Part shown: piece by piece, positions 1-8,909 of the stretch
How positions within the stretch are numbered: the first letter of the stretch is position 1
How the letters are laid out: the number at the start of each line of letters is the position of its first letter
Assembly (NCBI GenBank): GCA_003427395.1
Contig: BFEA01000284.1
Location: 1,588,331-1,615,709 of the forward strand
DNA: 27,379 nucleotides
From: Chara braunii
Lineage: Eukaryota; Streptophyta; Charophyceae; Charales; Characeae
Reading direction: 5' to 3'
Notes under the pieces: generated by a model
What the model was told of the DNA's origin: nothing
The model's input: the letters and a program-made list of their open reading frames with translations, nothing else
Database searches by the model: none
Translations under genes and position numbers: made by a program

Positions 1-2
1 AG

Positions 3-152
3 GAGAGAAAGCTCACAAGAAAAGAATTGTGCAAAGAGGCGAAGGCCCGAGTGGAGGAGTGGAGAGCCAGGTTGCATCGCGACTTGGAGGAGGAGGAGGA
101 GTCAGATGATGATGACACCGACGACGATAGTGATCCGGACTGGGAGCGATGA
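3..152 (+). CDS. 3' end of an open frame with acidic tail, partial
   Basis: An open frame enters from the left edge and stops at TGA 150-152, giving about 49 codons. The first half is basic and helical-looking (K, R, E, A rich). The second half is a run of Glu followed by Asp/Ser repeats and ends in DPDWER. Of the three frames here this one has the most protein-like composition. I do not recognise the family. Acidic C-terminal tails occur on many plant and algal transposase-like and nuclear proteins, but that is only a hint. A polypurine-like tract and an LTR follow at about 1110-1117, so this could equally be the end of an internal retroelement frame. No start is in the window. Confidence 0.35.
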   Translation, partial: ERKLTRKELCKEAKARVEEWRARLHRDLEEEEESDDDDTDDDSDPDWER

Positions 153-219
153 TGGCAATGATGCTGATGATGAAGGGCGGCACCATGGACACATGTCGCA
201 GCAGCGAGCTTAGTCGAAC

Positions 220-657
220 TTGTTGGAGCTTGAAAGGGCCATCAATCCGGAGCAGCAGTCTTGGAGGAAGTGCACACGACCCTCCAAGTATCTAGCTCGC
301 CTTCATTTGGCTGAGTCTCAGCGTGGTGCGAAGAACATCACAGCCGAAAATGCTGAGAAGTACACGAGCGCCCGGGCCCGTGCATGCGCTCCGCTTGCAA
401 AGCCTCCAAGCAAGAGAGGGTCAGGGCGACCGCGAAAGGTGCAGCGGGCAAACAACACACCGGGAGACGAGGAGGAGGGGGTTGAAGGTGTAGAATCTGT
501 AGATCCTGCCGAAGCATCCAAGCGTGCATCCGCATCCACGCACGCGAGTGATGTGGATGCAGAGGAGAAGGAGAAAAGTACAGATTCGTCCACTGACTGT
601 GATTCGGAATCAGAGCCACTAGCCAAAAGGTCAAAAGGCACAGGCCAAAAGGCGTAG
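220..657 (+). CDS. Hypothetical low-complexity ORF (145 codons) with AT-hook-like motif
   Basis: This open frame runs from an apparent TTG codon; the first internal ATG is not well placed, so the true start is unknown and the frame may be an exon or a relic. The N-terminal part (residues 1-55) is mixed and mildly basic. Residues 64-75 contain a GRPRK core flanked by basic residues, which resembles an AT-hook DNA-binding motif. The rest is rich in Glu, Asp, Ser and Ala and ends in a Lys-rich tail. It lies 67 bases after the acidic frame at 3-152 in a different reading frame, so the two may be parts of one decayed gene. It stops just before a CA/GA microsatellite. No family was recognised. Confidence 0.3.
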   Translation: MLELERAINPEQQSWRKCTRPSKYLARLHLAESQRGAKNITAENAEKYTSARARACAPLAKPPSKRGSGRPRKVQRANNTPGDEEEGVEGVESVDPAEASKRASASTHASDVDAEEKEKSTDSSTDCDSESEPLAKRSKGTGQKA

Positions 658-662
658 AGCGC

Positions 663-724
<62 letters not shown>
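663..724. repeat. Compound microsatellite (CA)14(GA)17
   Basis: An uninterrupted CA dinucleotide run (663-690) switches directly to GA (691-724). This is a typical eukaryotic compound microsatellite and is likely length-variable. Confidence 0.97.
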
Positions 725-727
<3 letters not shown>

Positions 728-1116
728 TCATGAAGGCCACGCACGTTGAACTTTGGTCTTCCAAGTTTGGAGTTCCGAGTTGAACTTCTCCTTTTTCAAA
801 TACATTTTTGCTAAGTTAATCAGACTTATTATAACTGGTTCCCCTCTTTGATGTGAACATGCATTATTGTTCAACCTGCGTGTTGTCACTGTTGTGTGAT
901 TGTCAAAGTTTTTTTTCTTTTTCAATGAAGAGCACATGCGGGGTTGGTCGGACATGGCCTTCAGGTAAGTGACAGCAGCGCCTGTACCCCCTGTTCCTTA
1001 CTTCCTGCCAGTTCTGTTTGTTTGTTTTTTTATGTTATGCTGTGTTTTGTTTTTGTTTGTTGGGCTGAGTTTCGATCGGTGAAAACACTGAAAAGTTGGA
1101 CACATTTACGGAGGAA
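725..1116. other. Gene-free spacer before the first LTR
   Basis: AT-leaning sequence with T-rich runs (about 908-922 and 1023-1065). I see no credible coding frame. The last bases, about 1110-1116, are purine-rich (GGAGGAA) directly before TGTCAC, which looks like a weak polypurine tract. Confidence 0.5.
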
Positions 1117-1523
1117 TGTCACCCCCCTGTTTTTTTGTTTTTTGTTTTTTCCGGACCGTTTTTTTCTCGGACCGTCCGCGTCCGCTATGTTCGGAAGGAC
1201 CGGACCATGTCCGGAATTCCAGACTTCCGGTACGGTCCGGACGCGCGTCCGGTTTCGGGTACGGTCCGGTCCGGGTCCGGGTCCGGCGTAACCATGGTTA
1301 TTTCTTGTTTGAATAAGAGGGGAGGAGATAAGGAGGAGATTGGTTGGCGAAGAAGAAGAGCATTATCTTTGGTCTGCGCTGGAGTACATCATCTTTTTCT
1401 TCTTACTTCTTCTTCTTCTTCTTTCCCTCTCTCTCCTCTCAAGTTCATTCATTTCTTTTTGCAATTGGACGGCATTGTACTTTCTCATGAACGTATACTT
1501 CGAAATTGGCCAGGATCGTAACA
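1117..1523 (+). mobile_element. LTR of retroelement family 1, copy A
   Basis: The segment starts TGTCACCCCCC and ends GATCGTAACA, i.e. with TG...CA termini. The right part (about 1308-1523) matches a second copy at 18345-18538 (interrupted there by another LTR). The two copies share the TGTTTGAATA...GAGGGGAGGAG block, a long TCTTCTT pyrimidine tract, the AAGTTCATTCATTTC block, and an end reading CGAAATTGGCCA. The similarity ends exactly at the terminal CA in both copies, which fixes the right boundary. The purine-rich GGAGGAA just upstream resembles a polypurine tract, so this may be a 3' LTR whose internal region lies to the left. I find no target duplication (AGGAA left, AATTC right) and no primer-binding site to the right. 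Confidence 0.65.
1150..1285. repeat. Dense GTCCGG/CCGGAC motif array
   Basis: About 135 bp in which CCGGAC, GTCCGG and close variants recur more than ten times in both orientations, ending in GTCCGGGTCCGGGTCCGG. It lies in the left part of the family 1 LTR and is absent from the other copy near 18.35 kb. Confidence 0.8.
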
Positions 1524-1626
1524 AATTCAAAAACAATTTTAATTAATTCCTTTTCTCGTATAATTATAATTCACAAATTCCTTTTTCGAAATTCTTTCTT
1601 GAAATTCGGGAATATTTTTGAATTAC

Positions 1627-1643
1627 TTAAACCACCACTACCT
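1627..1643 (+). repeat. Left arm of 17-bp inverted repeat (TTAAACCACCACTACCT)
   Basis: Perfect reverse complement of 5730-5746, 4.1 kb away. The arm begins with TTAA, itself palindromic. A 14-of-15 match to the same arm occurs at 15065-15079 (CACTAC versus CAGTAC). Confidence 0.75.
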
Positions 1644-2344
1644 CCGATCCTGTTTTTGCCAAGCCTGAATTTCACTGCGCACCGAGTTTTGCCGAGCCTG
1701 GGCAGTTGCATCTGCAAAAGAACATGAAAACGAAAATAAAAGAAAAAAGAAAAAAAAAAGCACTTCCCTAACGCTGCTATATCCATCAGATGCATTCTAC
1801 GAGGTGCCAGTGAGGGCGTCTGTCCACTGAACACGAAACAAAGAAGGAAAAAAAAGAAGCATCCTTTATGTTGTGATTGCGGCCAGATACAGGAAGCTAC
1901 AGTACTATGAGGAAGTGAGGCAGTTAGCTGCCTGCCGTGGAATCCGCCCTGCCTCACTGGCAGGGCACGTAAGGAAACGAAAGCAACAAAAACAAAAATG
2001 AAAACATCAGCAATCATTTTTCCACTTTTTTTTCTTTTTTTTTTGGGGGGGGACAAATGCTCCAATCTATTCGTGGGGAGCAACACGTGCTGAGAACCGG
2101 GCCCAACGTCCCACGTAAATGCTTTGAAATACCCGGGCCATTACTTGGCTTCGGCTAAGAACAATCTGAAAACTATGAAAAAAGTTCATGAAGATCTGGG
2201 AAAAACGTCGATAATTGTTGACCTATTGCTAGGCTACTCAAGCAGCAATTACCACAAAAGTCCTTCGAATGCTCAGAACCCCTGGACTCCCCGACTAAAC
2301 ACTCTAAAATTCTCTAACACTGTCTAATTCCCTGGCAAGCTCTC
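1644..2344. other. Gene-free, low-complexity sequence with GC hairpin
   Basis: Contains A-rich and T-rich runs, including a T run followed by G8 at about 2026-2053. No credible coding frame was found on either strand. A perfect 8-bp hairpin (GCCCTGCC, loop TCACT, GGCAGGGC) lies at 1946-1966. Confidence 0.5.
1946..1966. other. GC-rich hairpin, 8-bp stem, 5-nt loop
   Basis: Perfect inverted repeat 1946-1953/1959-1966. It is preceded by a shorter AGGCAG...CTGCCT palindrome near 1918-1933. No U tract follows, so it is not a terminator-like structure. Confidence 0.6.
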
Positions 2345-3221
2345 CCAGGCCTCACCCTGCTAGGTTACAGGGCAACACGACTCACCCCAGCTCCGGCCAG
2401 CGTCGTCCCGACAACAACCCTTGGTTTCCCCTTGGAATGCCCGGCCCAAGGCATCCCCAGATCTCTCTACCAGGCCTCACGCTCCTGCTATCAACAGGTT
2501 ACAGGGCAACCCCCCGACACCGGCCAGCGTCGTTCTGGCATCGAAAAACCGCAGGTCCATGAATATAACAGTATCAAAGATGCCGAAAATGAGTTGCAAG
2601 GAGTACCCAGAATCCTAAGGCATTCTCAAGGGTCTTTCCTTGAGAAAAATTGAGAAAAAAATTAAGAAGACCTCCCCCTGCCAGCATTGATTGCCCTAGA
2701 ACCAGGGGGTTAACTGAGCAGGGATGCCCTTTGATGATAGGTTTTTTTTTTGAGAAAAATTTGACAACAACTTGCACAAAGTACTAGTGAAAACAGCCTC
2801 AAAGGGGCTAATAGAAGAAAACAGACATCTATACAGTACTAAATGCAAAAGGGCCTTTTGCTTTTTAGAAGAACATTCAGATCGAGAAATACCTGCCTTA
2901 GAGCCTTTCAGTAGCCCACCCCTGCCTGCCTCATTCCTATATCCCTATACTCAATCTCTACTAGGCCTCACGCCCCCAACTGCTAGGTTACAGAGTGGCA
3001 CGACCCACCCCAGAAGACTCCCAACTGCTCGGCTACAGGGCAAAACGACCTGCCTCGGCTCTGACCAGCGTCGACTAAGTACCAGCTTACCAAAGGACAT
3101 TAGAGTGCCTTCCACCCTCGACAACTCCCCACATCTCTCTACCAGGTCTCTTGCCCTCGTACAACTCGAGTTACAGGGCAGCGCGACCAAGCCCCAGCAC
3201 CGACCAGCGTCGTTCTGGCCT
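2345..3221 (+). repeat. Five diverged copies of a 60-90 bp repeat
   Basis: The shared order is CCAGGCCTCACGC, then TAGGTTACAGGGCAAC, then a C-rich stretch, then CCAGCGTCGT. Copies lie near 2345-2412, 2463-2543, 2955-3013 (partial), 3020-3074 and 3132-3221. Spacing is irregular (about 60 to 490 bp), so this is not a clean tandem array. Open frames overlapping these copies are short and out of phase with one another, and I do not treat them as genes. Confidence 0.7.
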
Positions 3222-5353
3222 CGTCCATTCGCAAACCCACGAGGACCCAAGACTACAGCAAATACCAGACAAGCCACCAATCAGCACCATAACTGTAGTT
3301 CCGATCATTCAGCTCCTTCAGGCACTGGTTGCAGATATCCCACATAAAATCCCTCACAAACCTACTCCGGCAAGTCGTACTGCGATGAAGTCACCATCTT
3401 CACCGCTGCTGTACCCTATTTCCACCCTACAGGGTAGCCCCATGGCCGCAGAGCGCGTTATCCCCCACCATCTCAACCACAGCCCCCTGCCACCAGCGCC
3501 CGCTTATAAAGAATTTTTTAATCAGAAAATTCAATCCCATTCAAAAACAAATTGAGAAATCAGGAAATCATAAGATTGAGAAAACCATATACACGTCTCA
3601 GCGCCTACTATTCCCACAAGAAGGGGGGAAGGGAGGGAAAAAAACACCCTCTCTCCCCATGGAAACTCCAGTGCCTATTCAATTGTCGATTGCATGTACA
3701 AGGCTCACAAGAACCAAAACAGATTACTCCTCTCCCCCAAAACAAACGACCCCCTGTCTGATCACTGCCTCCGCGAGGAAGCGCCCCCTCACCTCCCACC
3801 CCCAGTTCAGAACAGCCCCCTAAATACCACTCCTGCTCCCTCAGCTGCATACAGTACCCCCTAAAGTATGCCCCGCAGAGTCGAAGATCCCCCTTCCCTC
3901 CTGCCACATCCCCTCCAAGTGAAACAGCCCTTCAACATCTCACCATGTTGGCATCAGCACCCCTTGTCCTCCCTCCCTAACCGCCATAGCTGATCCGACC
4001 CAAGAATCAGCACGGCCCAAAAAAGGACAAACCCTCAACACCACCCCTCCCTCTCAAGGATCACACCACCCACCCTGTGTAACCCTCACCGGGAGGGGTT
4101 CCATCTGAAGAAGATAATTCCATTCAGATTCAATAGCCAAAAACAGAGAGGAGCAATTTCCAGCAACAGATGGAACACTTTTGGAACTACGAGTACATAG
4201 AATAGGAAACACCAAAAAATATACGATAAAAAGTCAGAACCATGCATAGGAATGACTACTGAGACATTAGAATACTAGAATTTTGAAATCAAGATTACCT
4301 CCCTCAGGAATTTAAACATCGACACAAATCAGAAGATCAAACGAGATTGAGTTAAGATTTGAAAATTACTTTTAAGAAATCAGAGGTGCCCAACCTCTGA
4401 TTTACAAATCTCAGGCTAAGAGTATTGCCCAAGAAGTAATTCAGCAACCAAACATACGACAATCGATACGGCTAATGATGTGAAATTGGAAAGAAATAGA
4501 CAAACAAAATAGGTCAGAACTAATCTTGATTTAATCTTGATGTTCAAACCTCAAAATCAGAATTATTAGTTATATTTTCATGACATATCAAGAATTCAAG
4601 GTTAGAAGGACTAATAGGTATTGAACCAGACAAAACTATCTAGGAATCACATCGTTAAGAGTCTCATCAGGGTCATCACATAATCATCACTACAAAACGT
4701 GAAGAGGAAGAACACTGTTTACCCTCGACAATCCCTAAACGCACCCCACCTCTCTCCAAACCTCACCTCCTCCTTCATCGGCTCTCAAGCAACTCGGCCA
4801 CCTGTGGTTGACAACTATTCAACCAAACGATGAAGATAACAGGACCGCAACTAGGATTACCATCACAGCAATCCAAACAACGTCACGAGACTAAACCGCC
4901 GAGCCTGCCAGCCACCCCTCGCAGGTAGCCCAAAGAGATGAAGGGGTGTCCTCGTCGCAGACGTCGGCCGCCTATAGAAGACATGTCTTCAACTTCCTTA
5001 CTCCCGCGTTCCTCCTTTCATTCCTTCTTATAATACTCTCCCTCTAGCCCATGAAACCCTGCCTGCCTCCCCTTACTCCCCCCCGCAACATTCCTCCTCT
5101 CCAACGAGACCATGATATGAGACACGTTGCCCCTGTGTTCTTCTTCTCAAGCACGCAAGCACGTGACAGAAGCAGCAAACAAGAGAGCCTTCAGCAACGC
5201 CCGGACACCACTAGCCTGCTCCTCCATGCCCCACGATCCCTCTCCCGCCTCATCATCCACCTGCTGTCATCTCGCCCCGCACTCTCGTCCTCGCGTCGAA
5301 ACTGCCATCATGGCGCCCCGACCGTTCTTCGTTTCCCACCCTCACCAAGGAGC
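3222..5353. other. Gene-free stretch, C-rich then AT-rich
   Basis: 3222-4080 is strongly pyrimidine-rich on the + strand. 4080-4700 is AT-rich with a perfect hairpin at 4377-4403. 4730-5350 is again C-rich. Open frames on both strands here look like products of skewed base composition, and none shows a recognisable motif. Confidence 0.5.
4377..4403. other. Perfect 11-bp hairpin, 5-nt loop
   Basis: Arms AAATCAGAGGT (4377-4387) and ACCTCTGATTT (4393-4403) are exact reverse complements around GCCCA. It may be a fold-back remnant of a mobile element; no function can be assigned. Confidence 0.75.
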
Positions 5354-5471
5354 CTGCCGTCGCGTCAAAACGTGAAGCGGCGGAGCGCTCCCGGTAGCTG
5401 TCGCTGCCCCACCTGCTGTCGCGTGAAAACGTCGGGCGGCGGAGCCCTCCCGGTAGCGCTCCGCCGCCCCC
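5354..5471 (+). repeat. 59-bp tandem duplication
   Basis: Copies 5354-5412 and 5413-5471 share CTGYYGTCGCGT, AAAACGT, GGCGGAGC and CTCCCGGTAGC with scattered substitutions. Confidence 0.8.
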
Positions 5472-6082
5472 GAGCACCTCATAGATTCTACCTCAAACCC
5501 GGCCAGCAATCATTTTTCAACACGTTCTGGCCAAATACATTCCTCAAAGCACTGGTATGACTTCCACATCCGTGAGGGCCTTCCCCAATGTCGCTGGATT
5601 CAAATTCTTTAGTTTTTTTCCTTTTTTTTCCTTCTTCTTTATCGTTTTCAAAAAAGGCTGCCTTGCTTGCCCCAAGGTGTCAGACTCTGACGAGCAGGCT
5701 ACTAGATGGACTTCACGTTTGCCTCTGAAAGGTAGTGGTGGTTTAATTCCTTTTTCAAAATTTTCACGTTTTCTTGTAAAATCATACCCCAAAATTAATT
5801 TTGATTAAATTTAAACCCAAATCGGAACCTTTCCCGATATTTTCAGCGTTTATTTCTTTTGAAAATTTCTAGAAATTTTCGTTTTGCACGTTTCTCCTTC
5901 GGGTTCTTTTTGAATTTCTTTCCAAGGCGTATTCTCGAATTGATTTCGAATAACATTAATTAATTCAAGTCAGAATTAATTTGTTTTAATTCTTGTTTTG
6001 CAAATTTTATTTTTTGAAATTATCTTCTTTGATAAATCAATTGATGTTGTTCTACCCTTGTAAATAGGAACCCCTCCCGGGC
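5472..6082 (+). other. AT-rich leader upstream of gag; possible remnant 5' LTR/UTR
   Basis: Sequence from about 5800 to 6060 is AT-rich and ends TTGTAAATAGGAACCCC just before the gag ATG. In an intact Ty3/gypsy element the 5' LTR and primer-binding site would be here. I find no TGG-type primer-binding site and no match to the LTR-like start at 12876, so the 5' LTR is either missing or too diverged to see. Confidence 0.35.
5730..5746 (-). repeat. Right arm of 17-bp inverted repeat
   Basis: AGGTAGTGGTGGTTTAA is the exact reverse complement of 1627-1643. Confidence 0.75.
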
Positions 6083-7997
6083 ATGACACGCACAACCAGG
6101 AACTCTCAATGCGCAGCCACCGACGTCGCCGCTGCTAACGCTGCTGCAGCTGCCTCCACCTCATCTGCTGCCACCACCTCGGCTGCTGCTGCCACCTCAT
6201 CCGCCACTACCACCACTTCCTCCCCCACCATGGCCCAGTCATCCAACATCGATATGTCCTCCATCAACACCCAGTCCGTTAACAGCCTCCGTCACGAACT
6301 CATTGGCCAACACGCTGCCGCCCAGGAGGTCCCCGCTGACTCTTCCACCCTGCTCTCCCTCATGACCACCATACAAGAAACCCTCGACTCCCTCCAAGCA
6401 TCGCTCTACGGCCTTTCCCAATGAATAACCGTCGTCGAACAACAACAGGCCTCCCCCGCCATCCAGATCGTTACCACCACCCTTCCCCCATCTTCCGCCT
6501 CCACATCCACCGCCCTCGTCGCTAGCAAGTCATCCACACCCCCGACTTCATCCGCCACCACCTCCACCGCGGTCACCCCACTGCACAAGACAACAACCCC
6601 CGCCGTCATGCAGTCGTCAACCATTCTCCCCCAGTCAAAACCTCTCATGACTTCATCCGCTATCACTTCCACACCACAAGCCCTGCTCCCCGTTCTTCCA
6701 ATACTTCCTCCGTCCGCACTCCTCCCGACCAACCCCACCACCGATTTCACCCAGGTACCGCCCTCCTCATCCAAACTTGATTTCCACACCCTCGCCACCA
6801 CAACACCCTCAACGGGTAACATTGCGCCATCCTTCCGATCAATAGACATCCCCCCCTTCACCGGCCTTCCCCACGAGAACGTCTCCGTCTTCCTCAGCAA
6901 ACTCTGCAACGCCTTCTCCCTCCACAATGTCCCTTCATACACTGGCTCCCTATTGCCAGCACCAGGTTACAAGAAGGCGCCGCTCGTTGGTGGTACACTG
7001 AACATGCTAACCACCAGCAAGCAAATGCGGTACCCCATTCCTTCCTCCAGTGGGCCAAACTCATCACCTGTACATTCCGACCACATAAAACGGTCGATGA
7101 CTACTTTGAGCAACTTTGTCCCCTTCGTTTGTGCGTTGCATTGTGGCAACCGAACAGCCCGACCGACTGTTTTGTCCAATACATTCGTGCGTTGCGGCAA
7201 CACATCCCCCTTGACTACGTCAGCGATGCCGCATTCATGTCCCGCTTCAAACGGGGATGCCGCAAGGACCTTGCCGCCTCCCTCGTCCACGACCCCCCAA
7301 TGTCCCTCTCCAATCTCTTCAACCGTGCCATTCACCTAGACAAATTTCTCACCTCGTACAAGGACGCATTCACATCCGCCCCACTTGTCCACGATTCTTT
7401 CATAACATCACCGACGAAACCTCTCTCTCTGCCTCCTCGGACGAGTTCTCCGGCCCCGACCCCGACGCCCTCTCAGACCCACTAGACAAAACATCGCTCT
7501 CCTCCGACAAACTCTCCGCCATCCCCCTCATGCGGATGGAAAAGAGAGAACGCACCAGTCGTCCCCCTATCAACACCCACCCAAACCGTCTCACGAAACT
7601 CACACCGGAGGAGCGAACCTACCTCCAAGCTAAGGGTGGATGTTTCTCGTGCCGACAGTTGGGACATCAACAGACAAGCTGTCCAAATAGCAAACAGTTC
7701 ACACGTCAGGCACCCACGTCTGTGGCCCCCCAACCCGTCGCTTCTGCATCCGCCACTTCCGCCCCTCCTCCACTTAAACACTATCCCCATGATCACCACG
7801 AACCCGCCCCCGCCTCGACGACTACAATATCGGCCATCCCGTCGATGAGGGCCTCTATCTCACCAGTGGACCAATTGACATTGACAATTCGTATGCCACC
7901 CCCCTCCCCAGTAACGCACTTCCCACCGGCTGATCCCCAGACATCGCCTGACACTGCTCGCCCTTCTCCCGAATCCATCCTCCGTCACCTTCTCTGA
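6083..7997 (+). pseudogene. gag: gag (capsid and nucleocapsid), broken
   Basis: Gag packages element RNA in cytoplasmic particles. It starts at ATG 6083. The N-terminus is very rich in Ala, Ser and Thr. A TGA at 6422-6424 interrupts an otherwise continuous frame that runs to about 6965. The capsid part then moves to a second frame, with the characteristic ARWWYTEHANH at about 6982 and a Gln/Phe-rich helical segment up to about 7400. A third frame carries a single CCHC zinc knuckle (C-X2-C-X4-H-X4-C, 7641-7682), the usual nucleic-acid binding motif of nucleocapsid. After the knuckle comes a Pro/Ser/Thr-rich linker to the protease. At least two frameshifts and one nonsense codon make this copy non-functional. 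Confidence 0.85.
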
Positions 7998-8909
7998 TGT
8001 TGTTGAGGAACAAGCCCGACATGATCGGCTTGTCAAATCAGGCACCAAACAATGCCGTCCCAATGCCATCATCTCCACCGCCTACTAATCCCGCTTCCAC
8101 CTCAAGTTTATCGCCTCCACCCTTGCTGCGTCTACAATCAAGTTTCGGGCCCTCCTTGACATTGGAGTTACCGATAACTTTATCACTGACGCATGTGTCG
8201 GAAAAGCCGGTCTCACCTCTACCGTTATGACTCCCCGATTACGATTTGTCTAGGGGACAAAGACATCGTCGTCGTAGTAGACTACACGGTTCCCGAGACC
8301 ACCATGACTGTCGGAACCCTCCGCAGTCATGTCCATTCGATGTCATGCACTTGATGTGCGACATCGTTTTGGGAACACCTTGGTCGGACCACTACATGCC
8401 ATACGCGTTCCACCTCAAGTTTATCGTCGCTTCCACCTCAAGTTTATCGCCGCCACCCTTGCTGTGTCTACAACCAAGTTTCGGGCCCTCCTTGACATTG
8501 GAGCTACCGGTAACTTTATCACTGACGTGTGTCCGAAAAGCCAGTCTCACCTCTACCGTTACAACTCCCCGATTACCATTTGTCTAGGGGACAAAGACAC
8601 TGCCGTCGTAGTAGACCCCACCGTTCCCGAGACCACCATGACTGTCGGAACCCTCCGCAGTCATGTCCATTCGATGTCATGTACTTGATTTGCGACATCA
8701 TTTTGGGAACACCTTGGCTGGACCACTACATGCCATACGCGTTCCACCCCAACTTCTTCCGCCTCACCACCCCCCCCGACACGCCCATCGACATCCCCTA
8801 TTTCCCACACCCTACCTTCCAAAAACTCTCTGTCACTCCCCACCAGTTTCTCCACATGGCCCGTCACAACCCCGATTCCACCTACTACTGCCTTGTCCTT
8901 GGTCGCTAA
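7984..8909 (+). pseudogene. Retropepsin region, tandemly duplicated and broken
   Basis: Retropepsin cleaves the Gag-Pol polyprotein. Two copies of the segment are present. Copy 1 has LLDIGVTDNFITD (catalytic Asp codon 8158-8160) and copy 2 has LLDIGATGNFITD (8494-8496). The family consensus is D-S/T-G-A/S, so both copies read D-I-G, an unusual active site. The later ILGTPWLDHY segment (about 8702-8731), matching the conserved C-terminal part of these proteases, is present in both copies in another frame. A TAA (8086-8088) precedes copy 1. A 2-bp length difference between the copies (CA present only in copy 1 near 8203) puts them in different frames. The frame with ILGTPW ends at TAA 8907-8909. 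This region is certainly non-functional as it stands. Confidence 0.75.
8093..8764 (+). repeat. 336-bp tandem duplication within the protease region
   Basis: Copy 1 is 8093-8428 and copy 2 is about 8429-8762, highly similar throughout with scattered substitutions and one 2-bp indel. TTCCACCTCAAGTTTATCG occurs three times (8095, 8409, 8431), so the junction also contains a 22-bp direct repeat. This suggests duplication through short homology or replication slippage. Confidence 0.93.

Noticed and set aside
318-764. Minus-strand frames opposite 220-657, including Ser/Leu and Cys/Val runs
   Set aside because: The runs are translations of the CA/GA microsatellite and the rest mirrors the + strand frame.
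5051-5560. 169-codon + strand frame in C-rich DNA
   Set aside because: It spans the 59-bp tandem duplication, has Pro/Ser/Arg composition driven by base skew, and has no motif.
6406-6942. Long minus-strand frame opposite gag
   Set aside because: Gly/Val/Glu-rich product of the C-rich gag strand; gag motifs are on the + strand.
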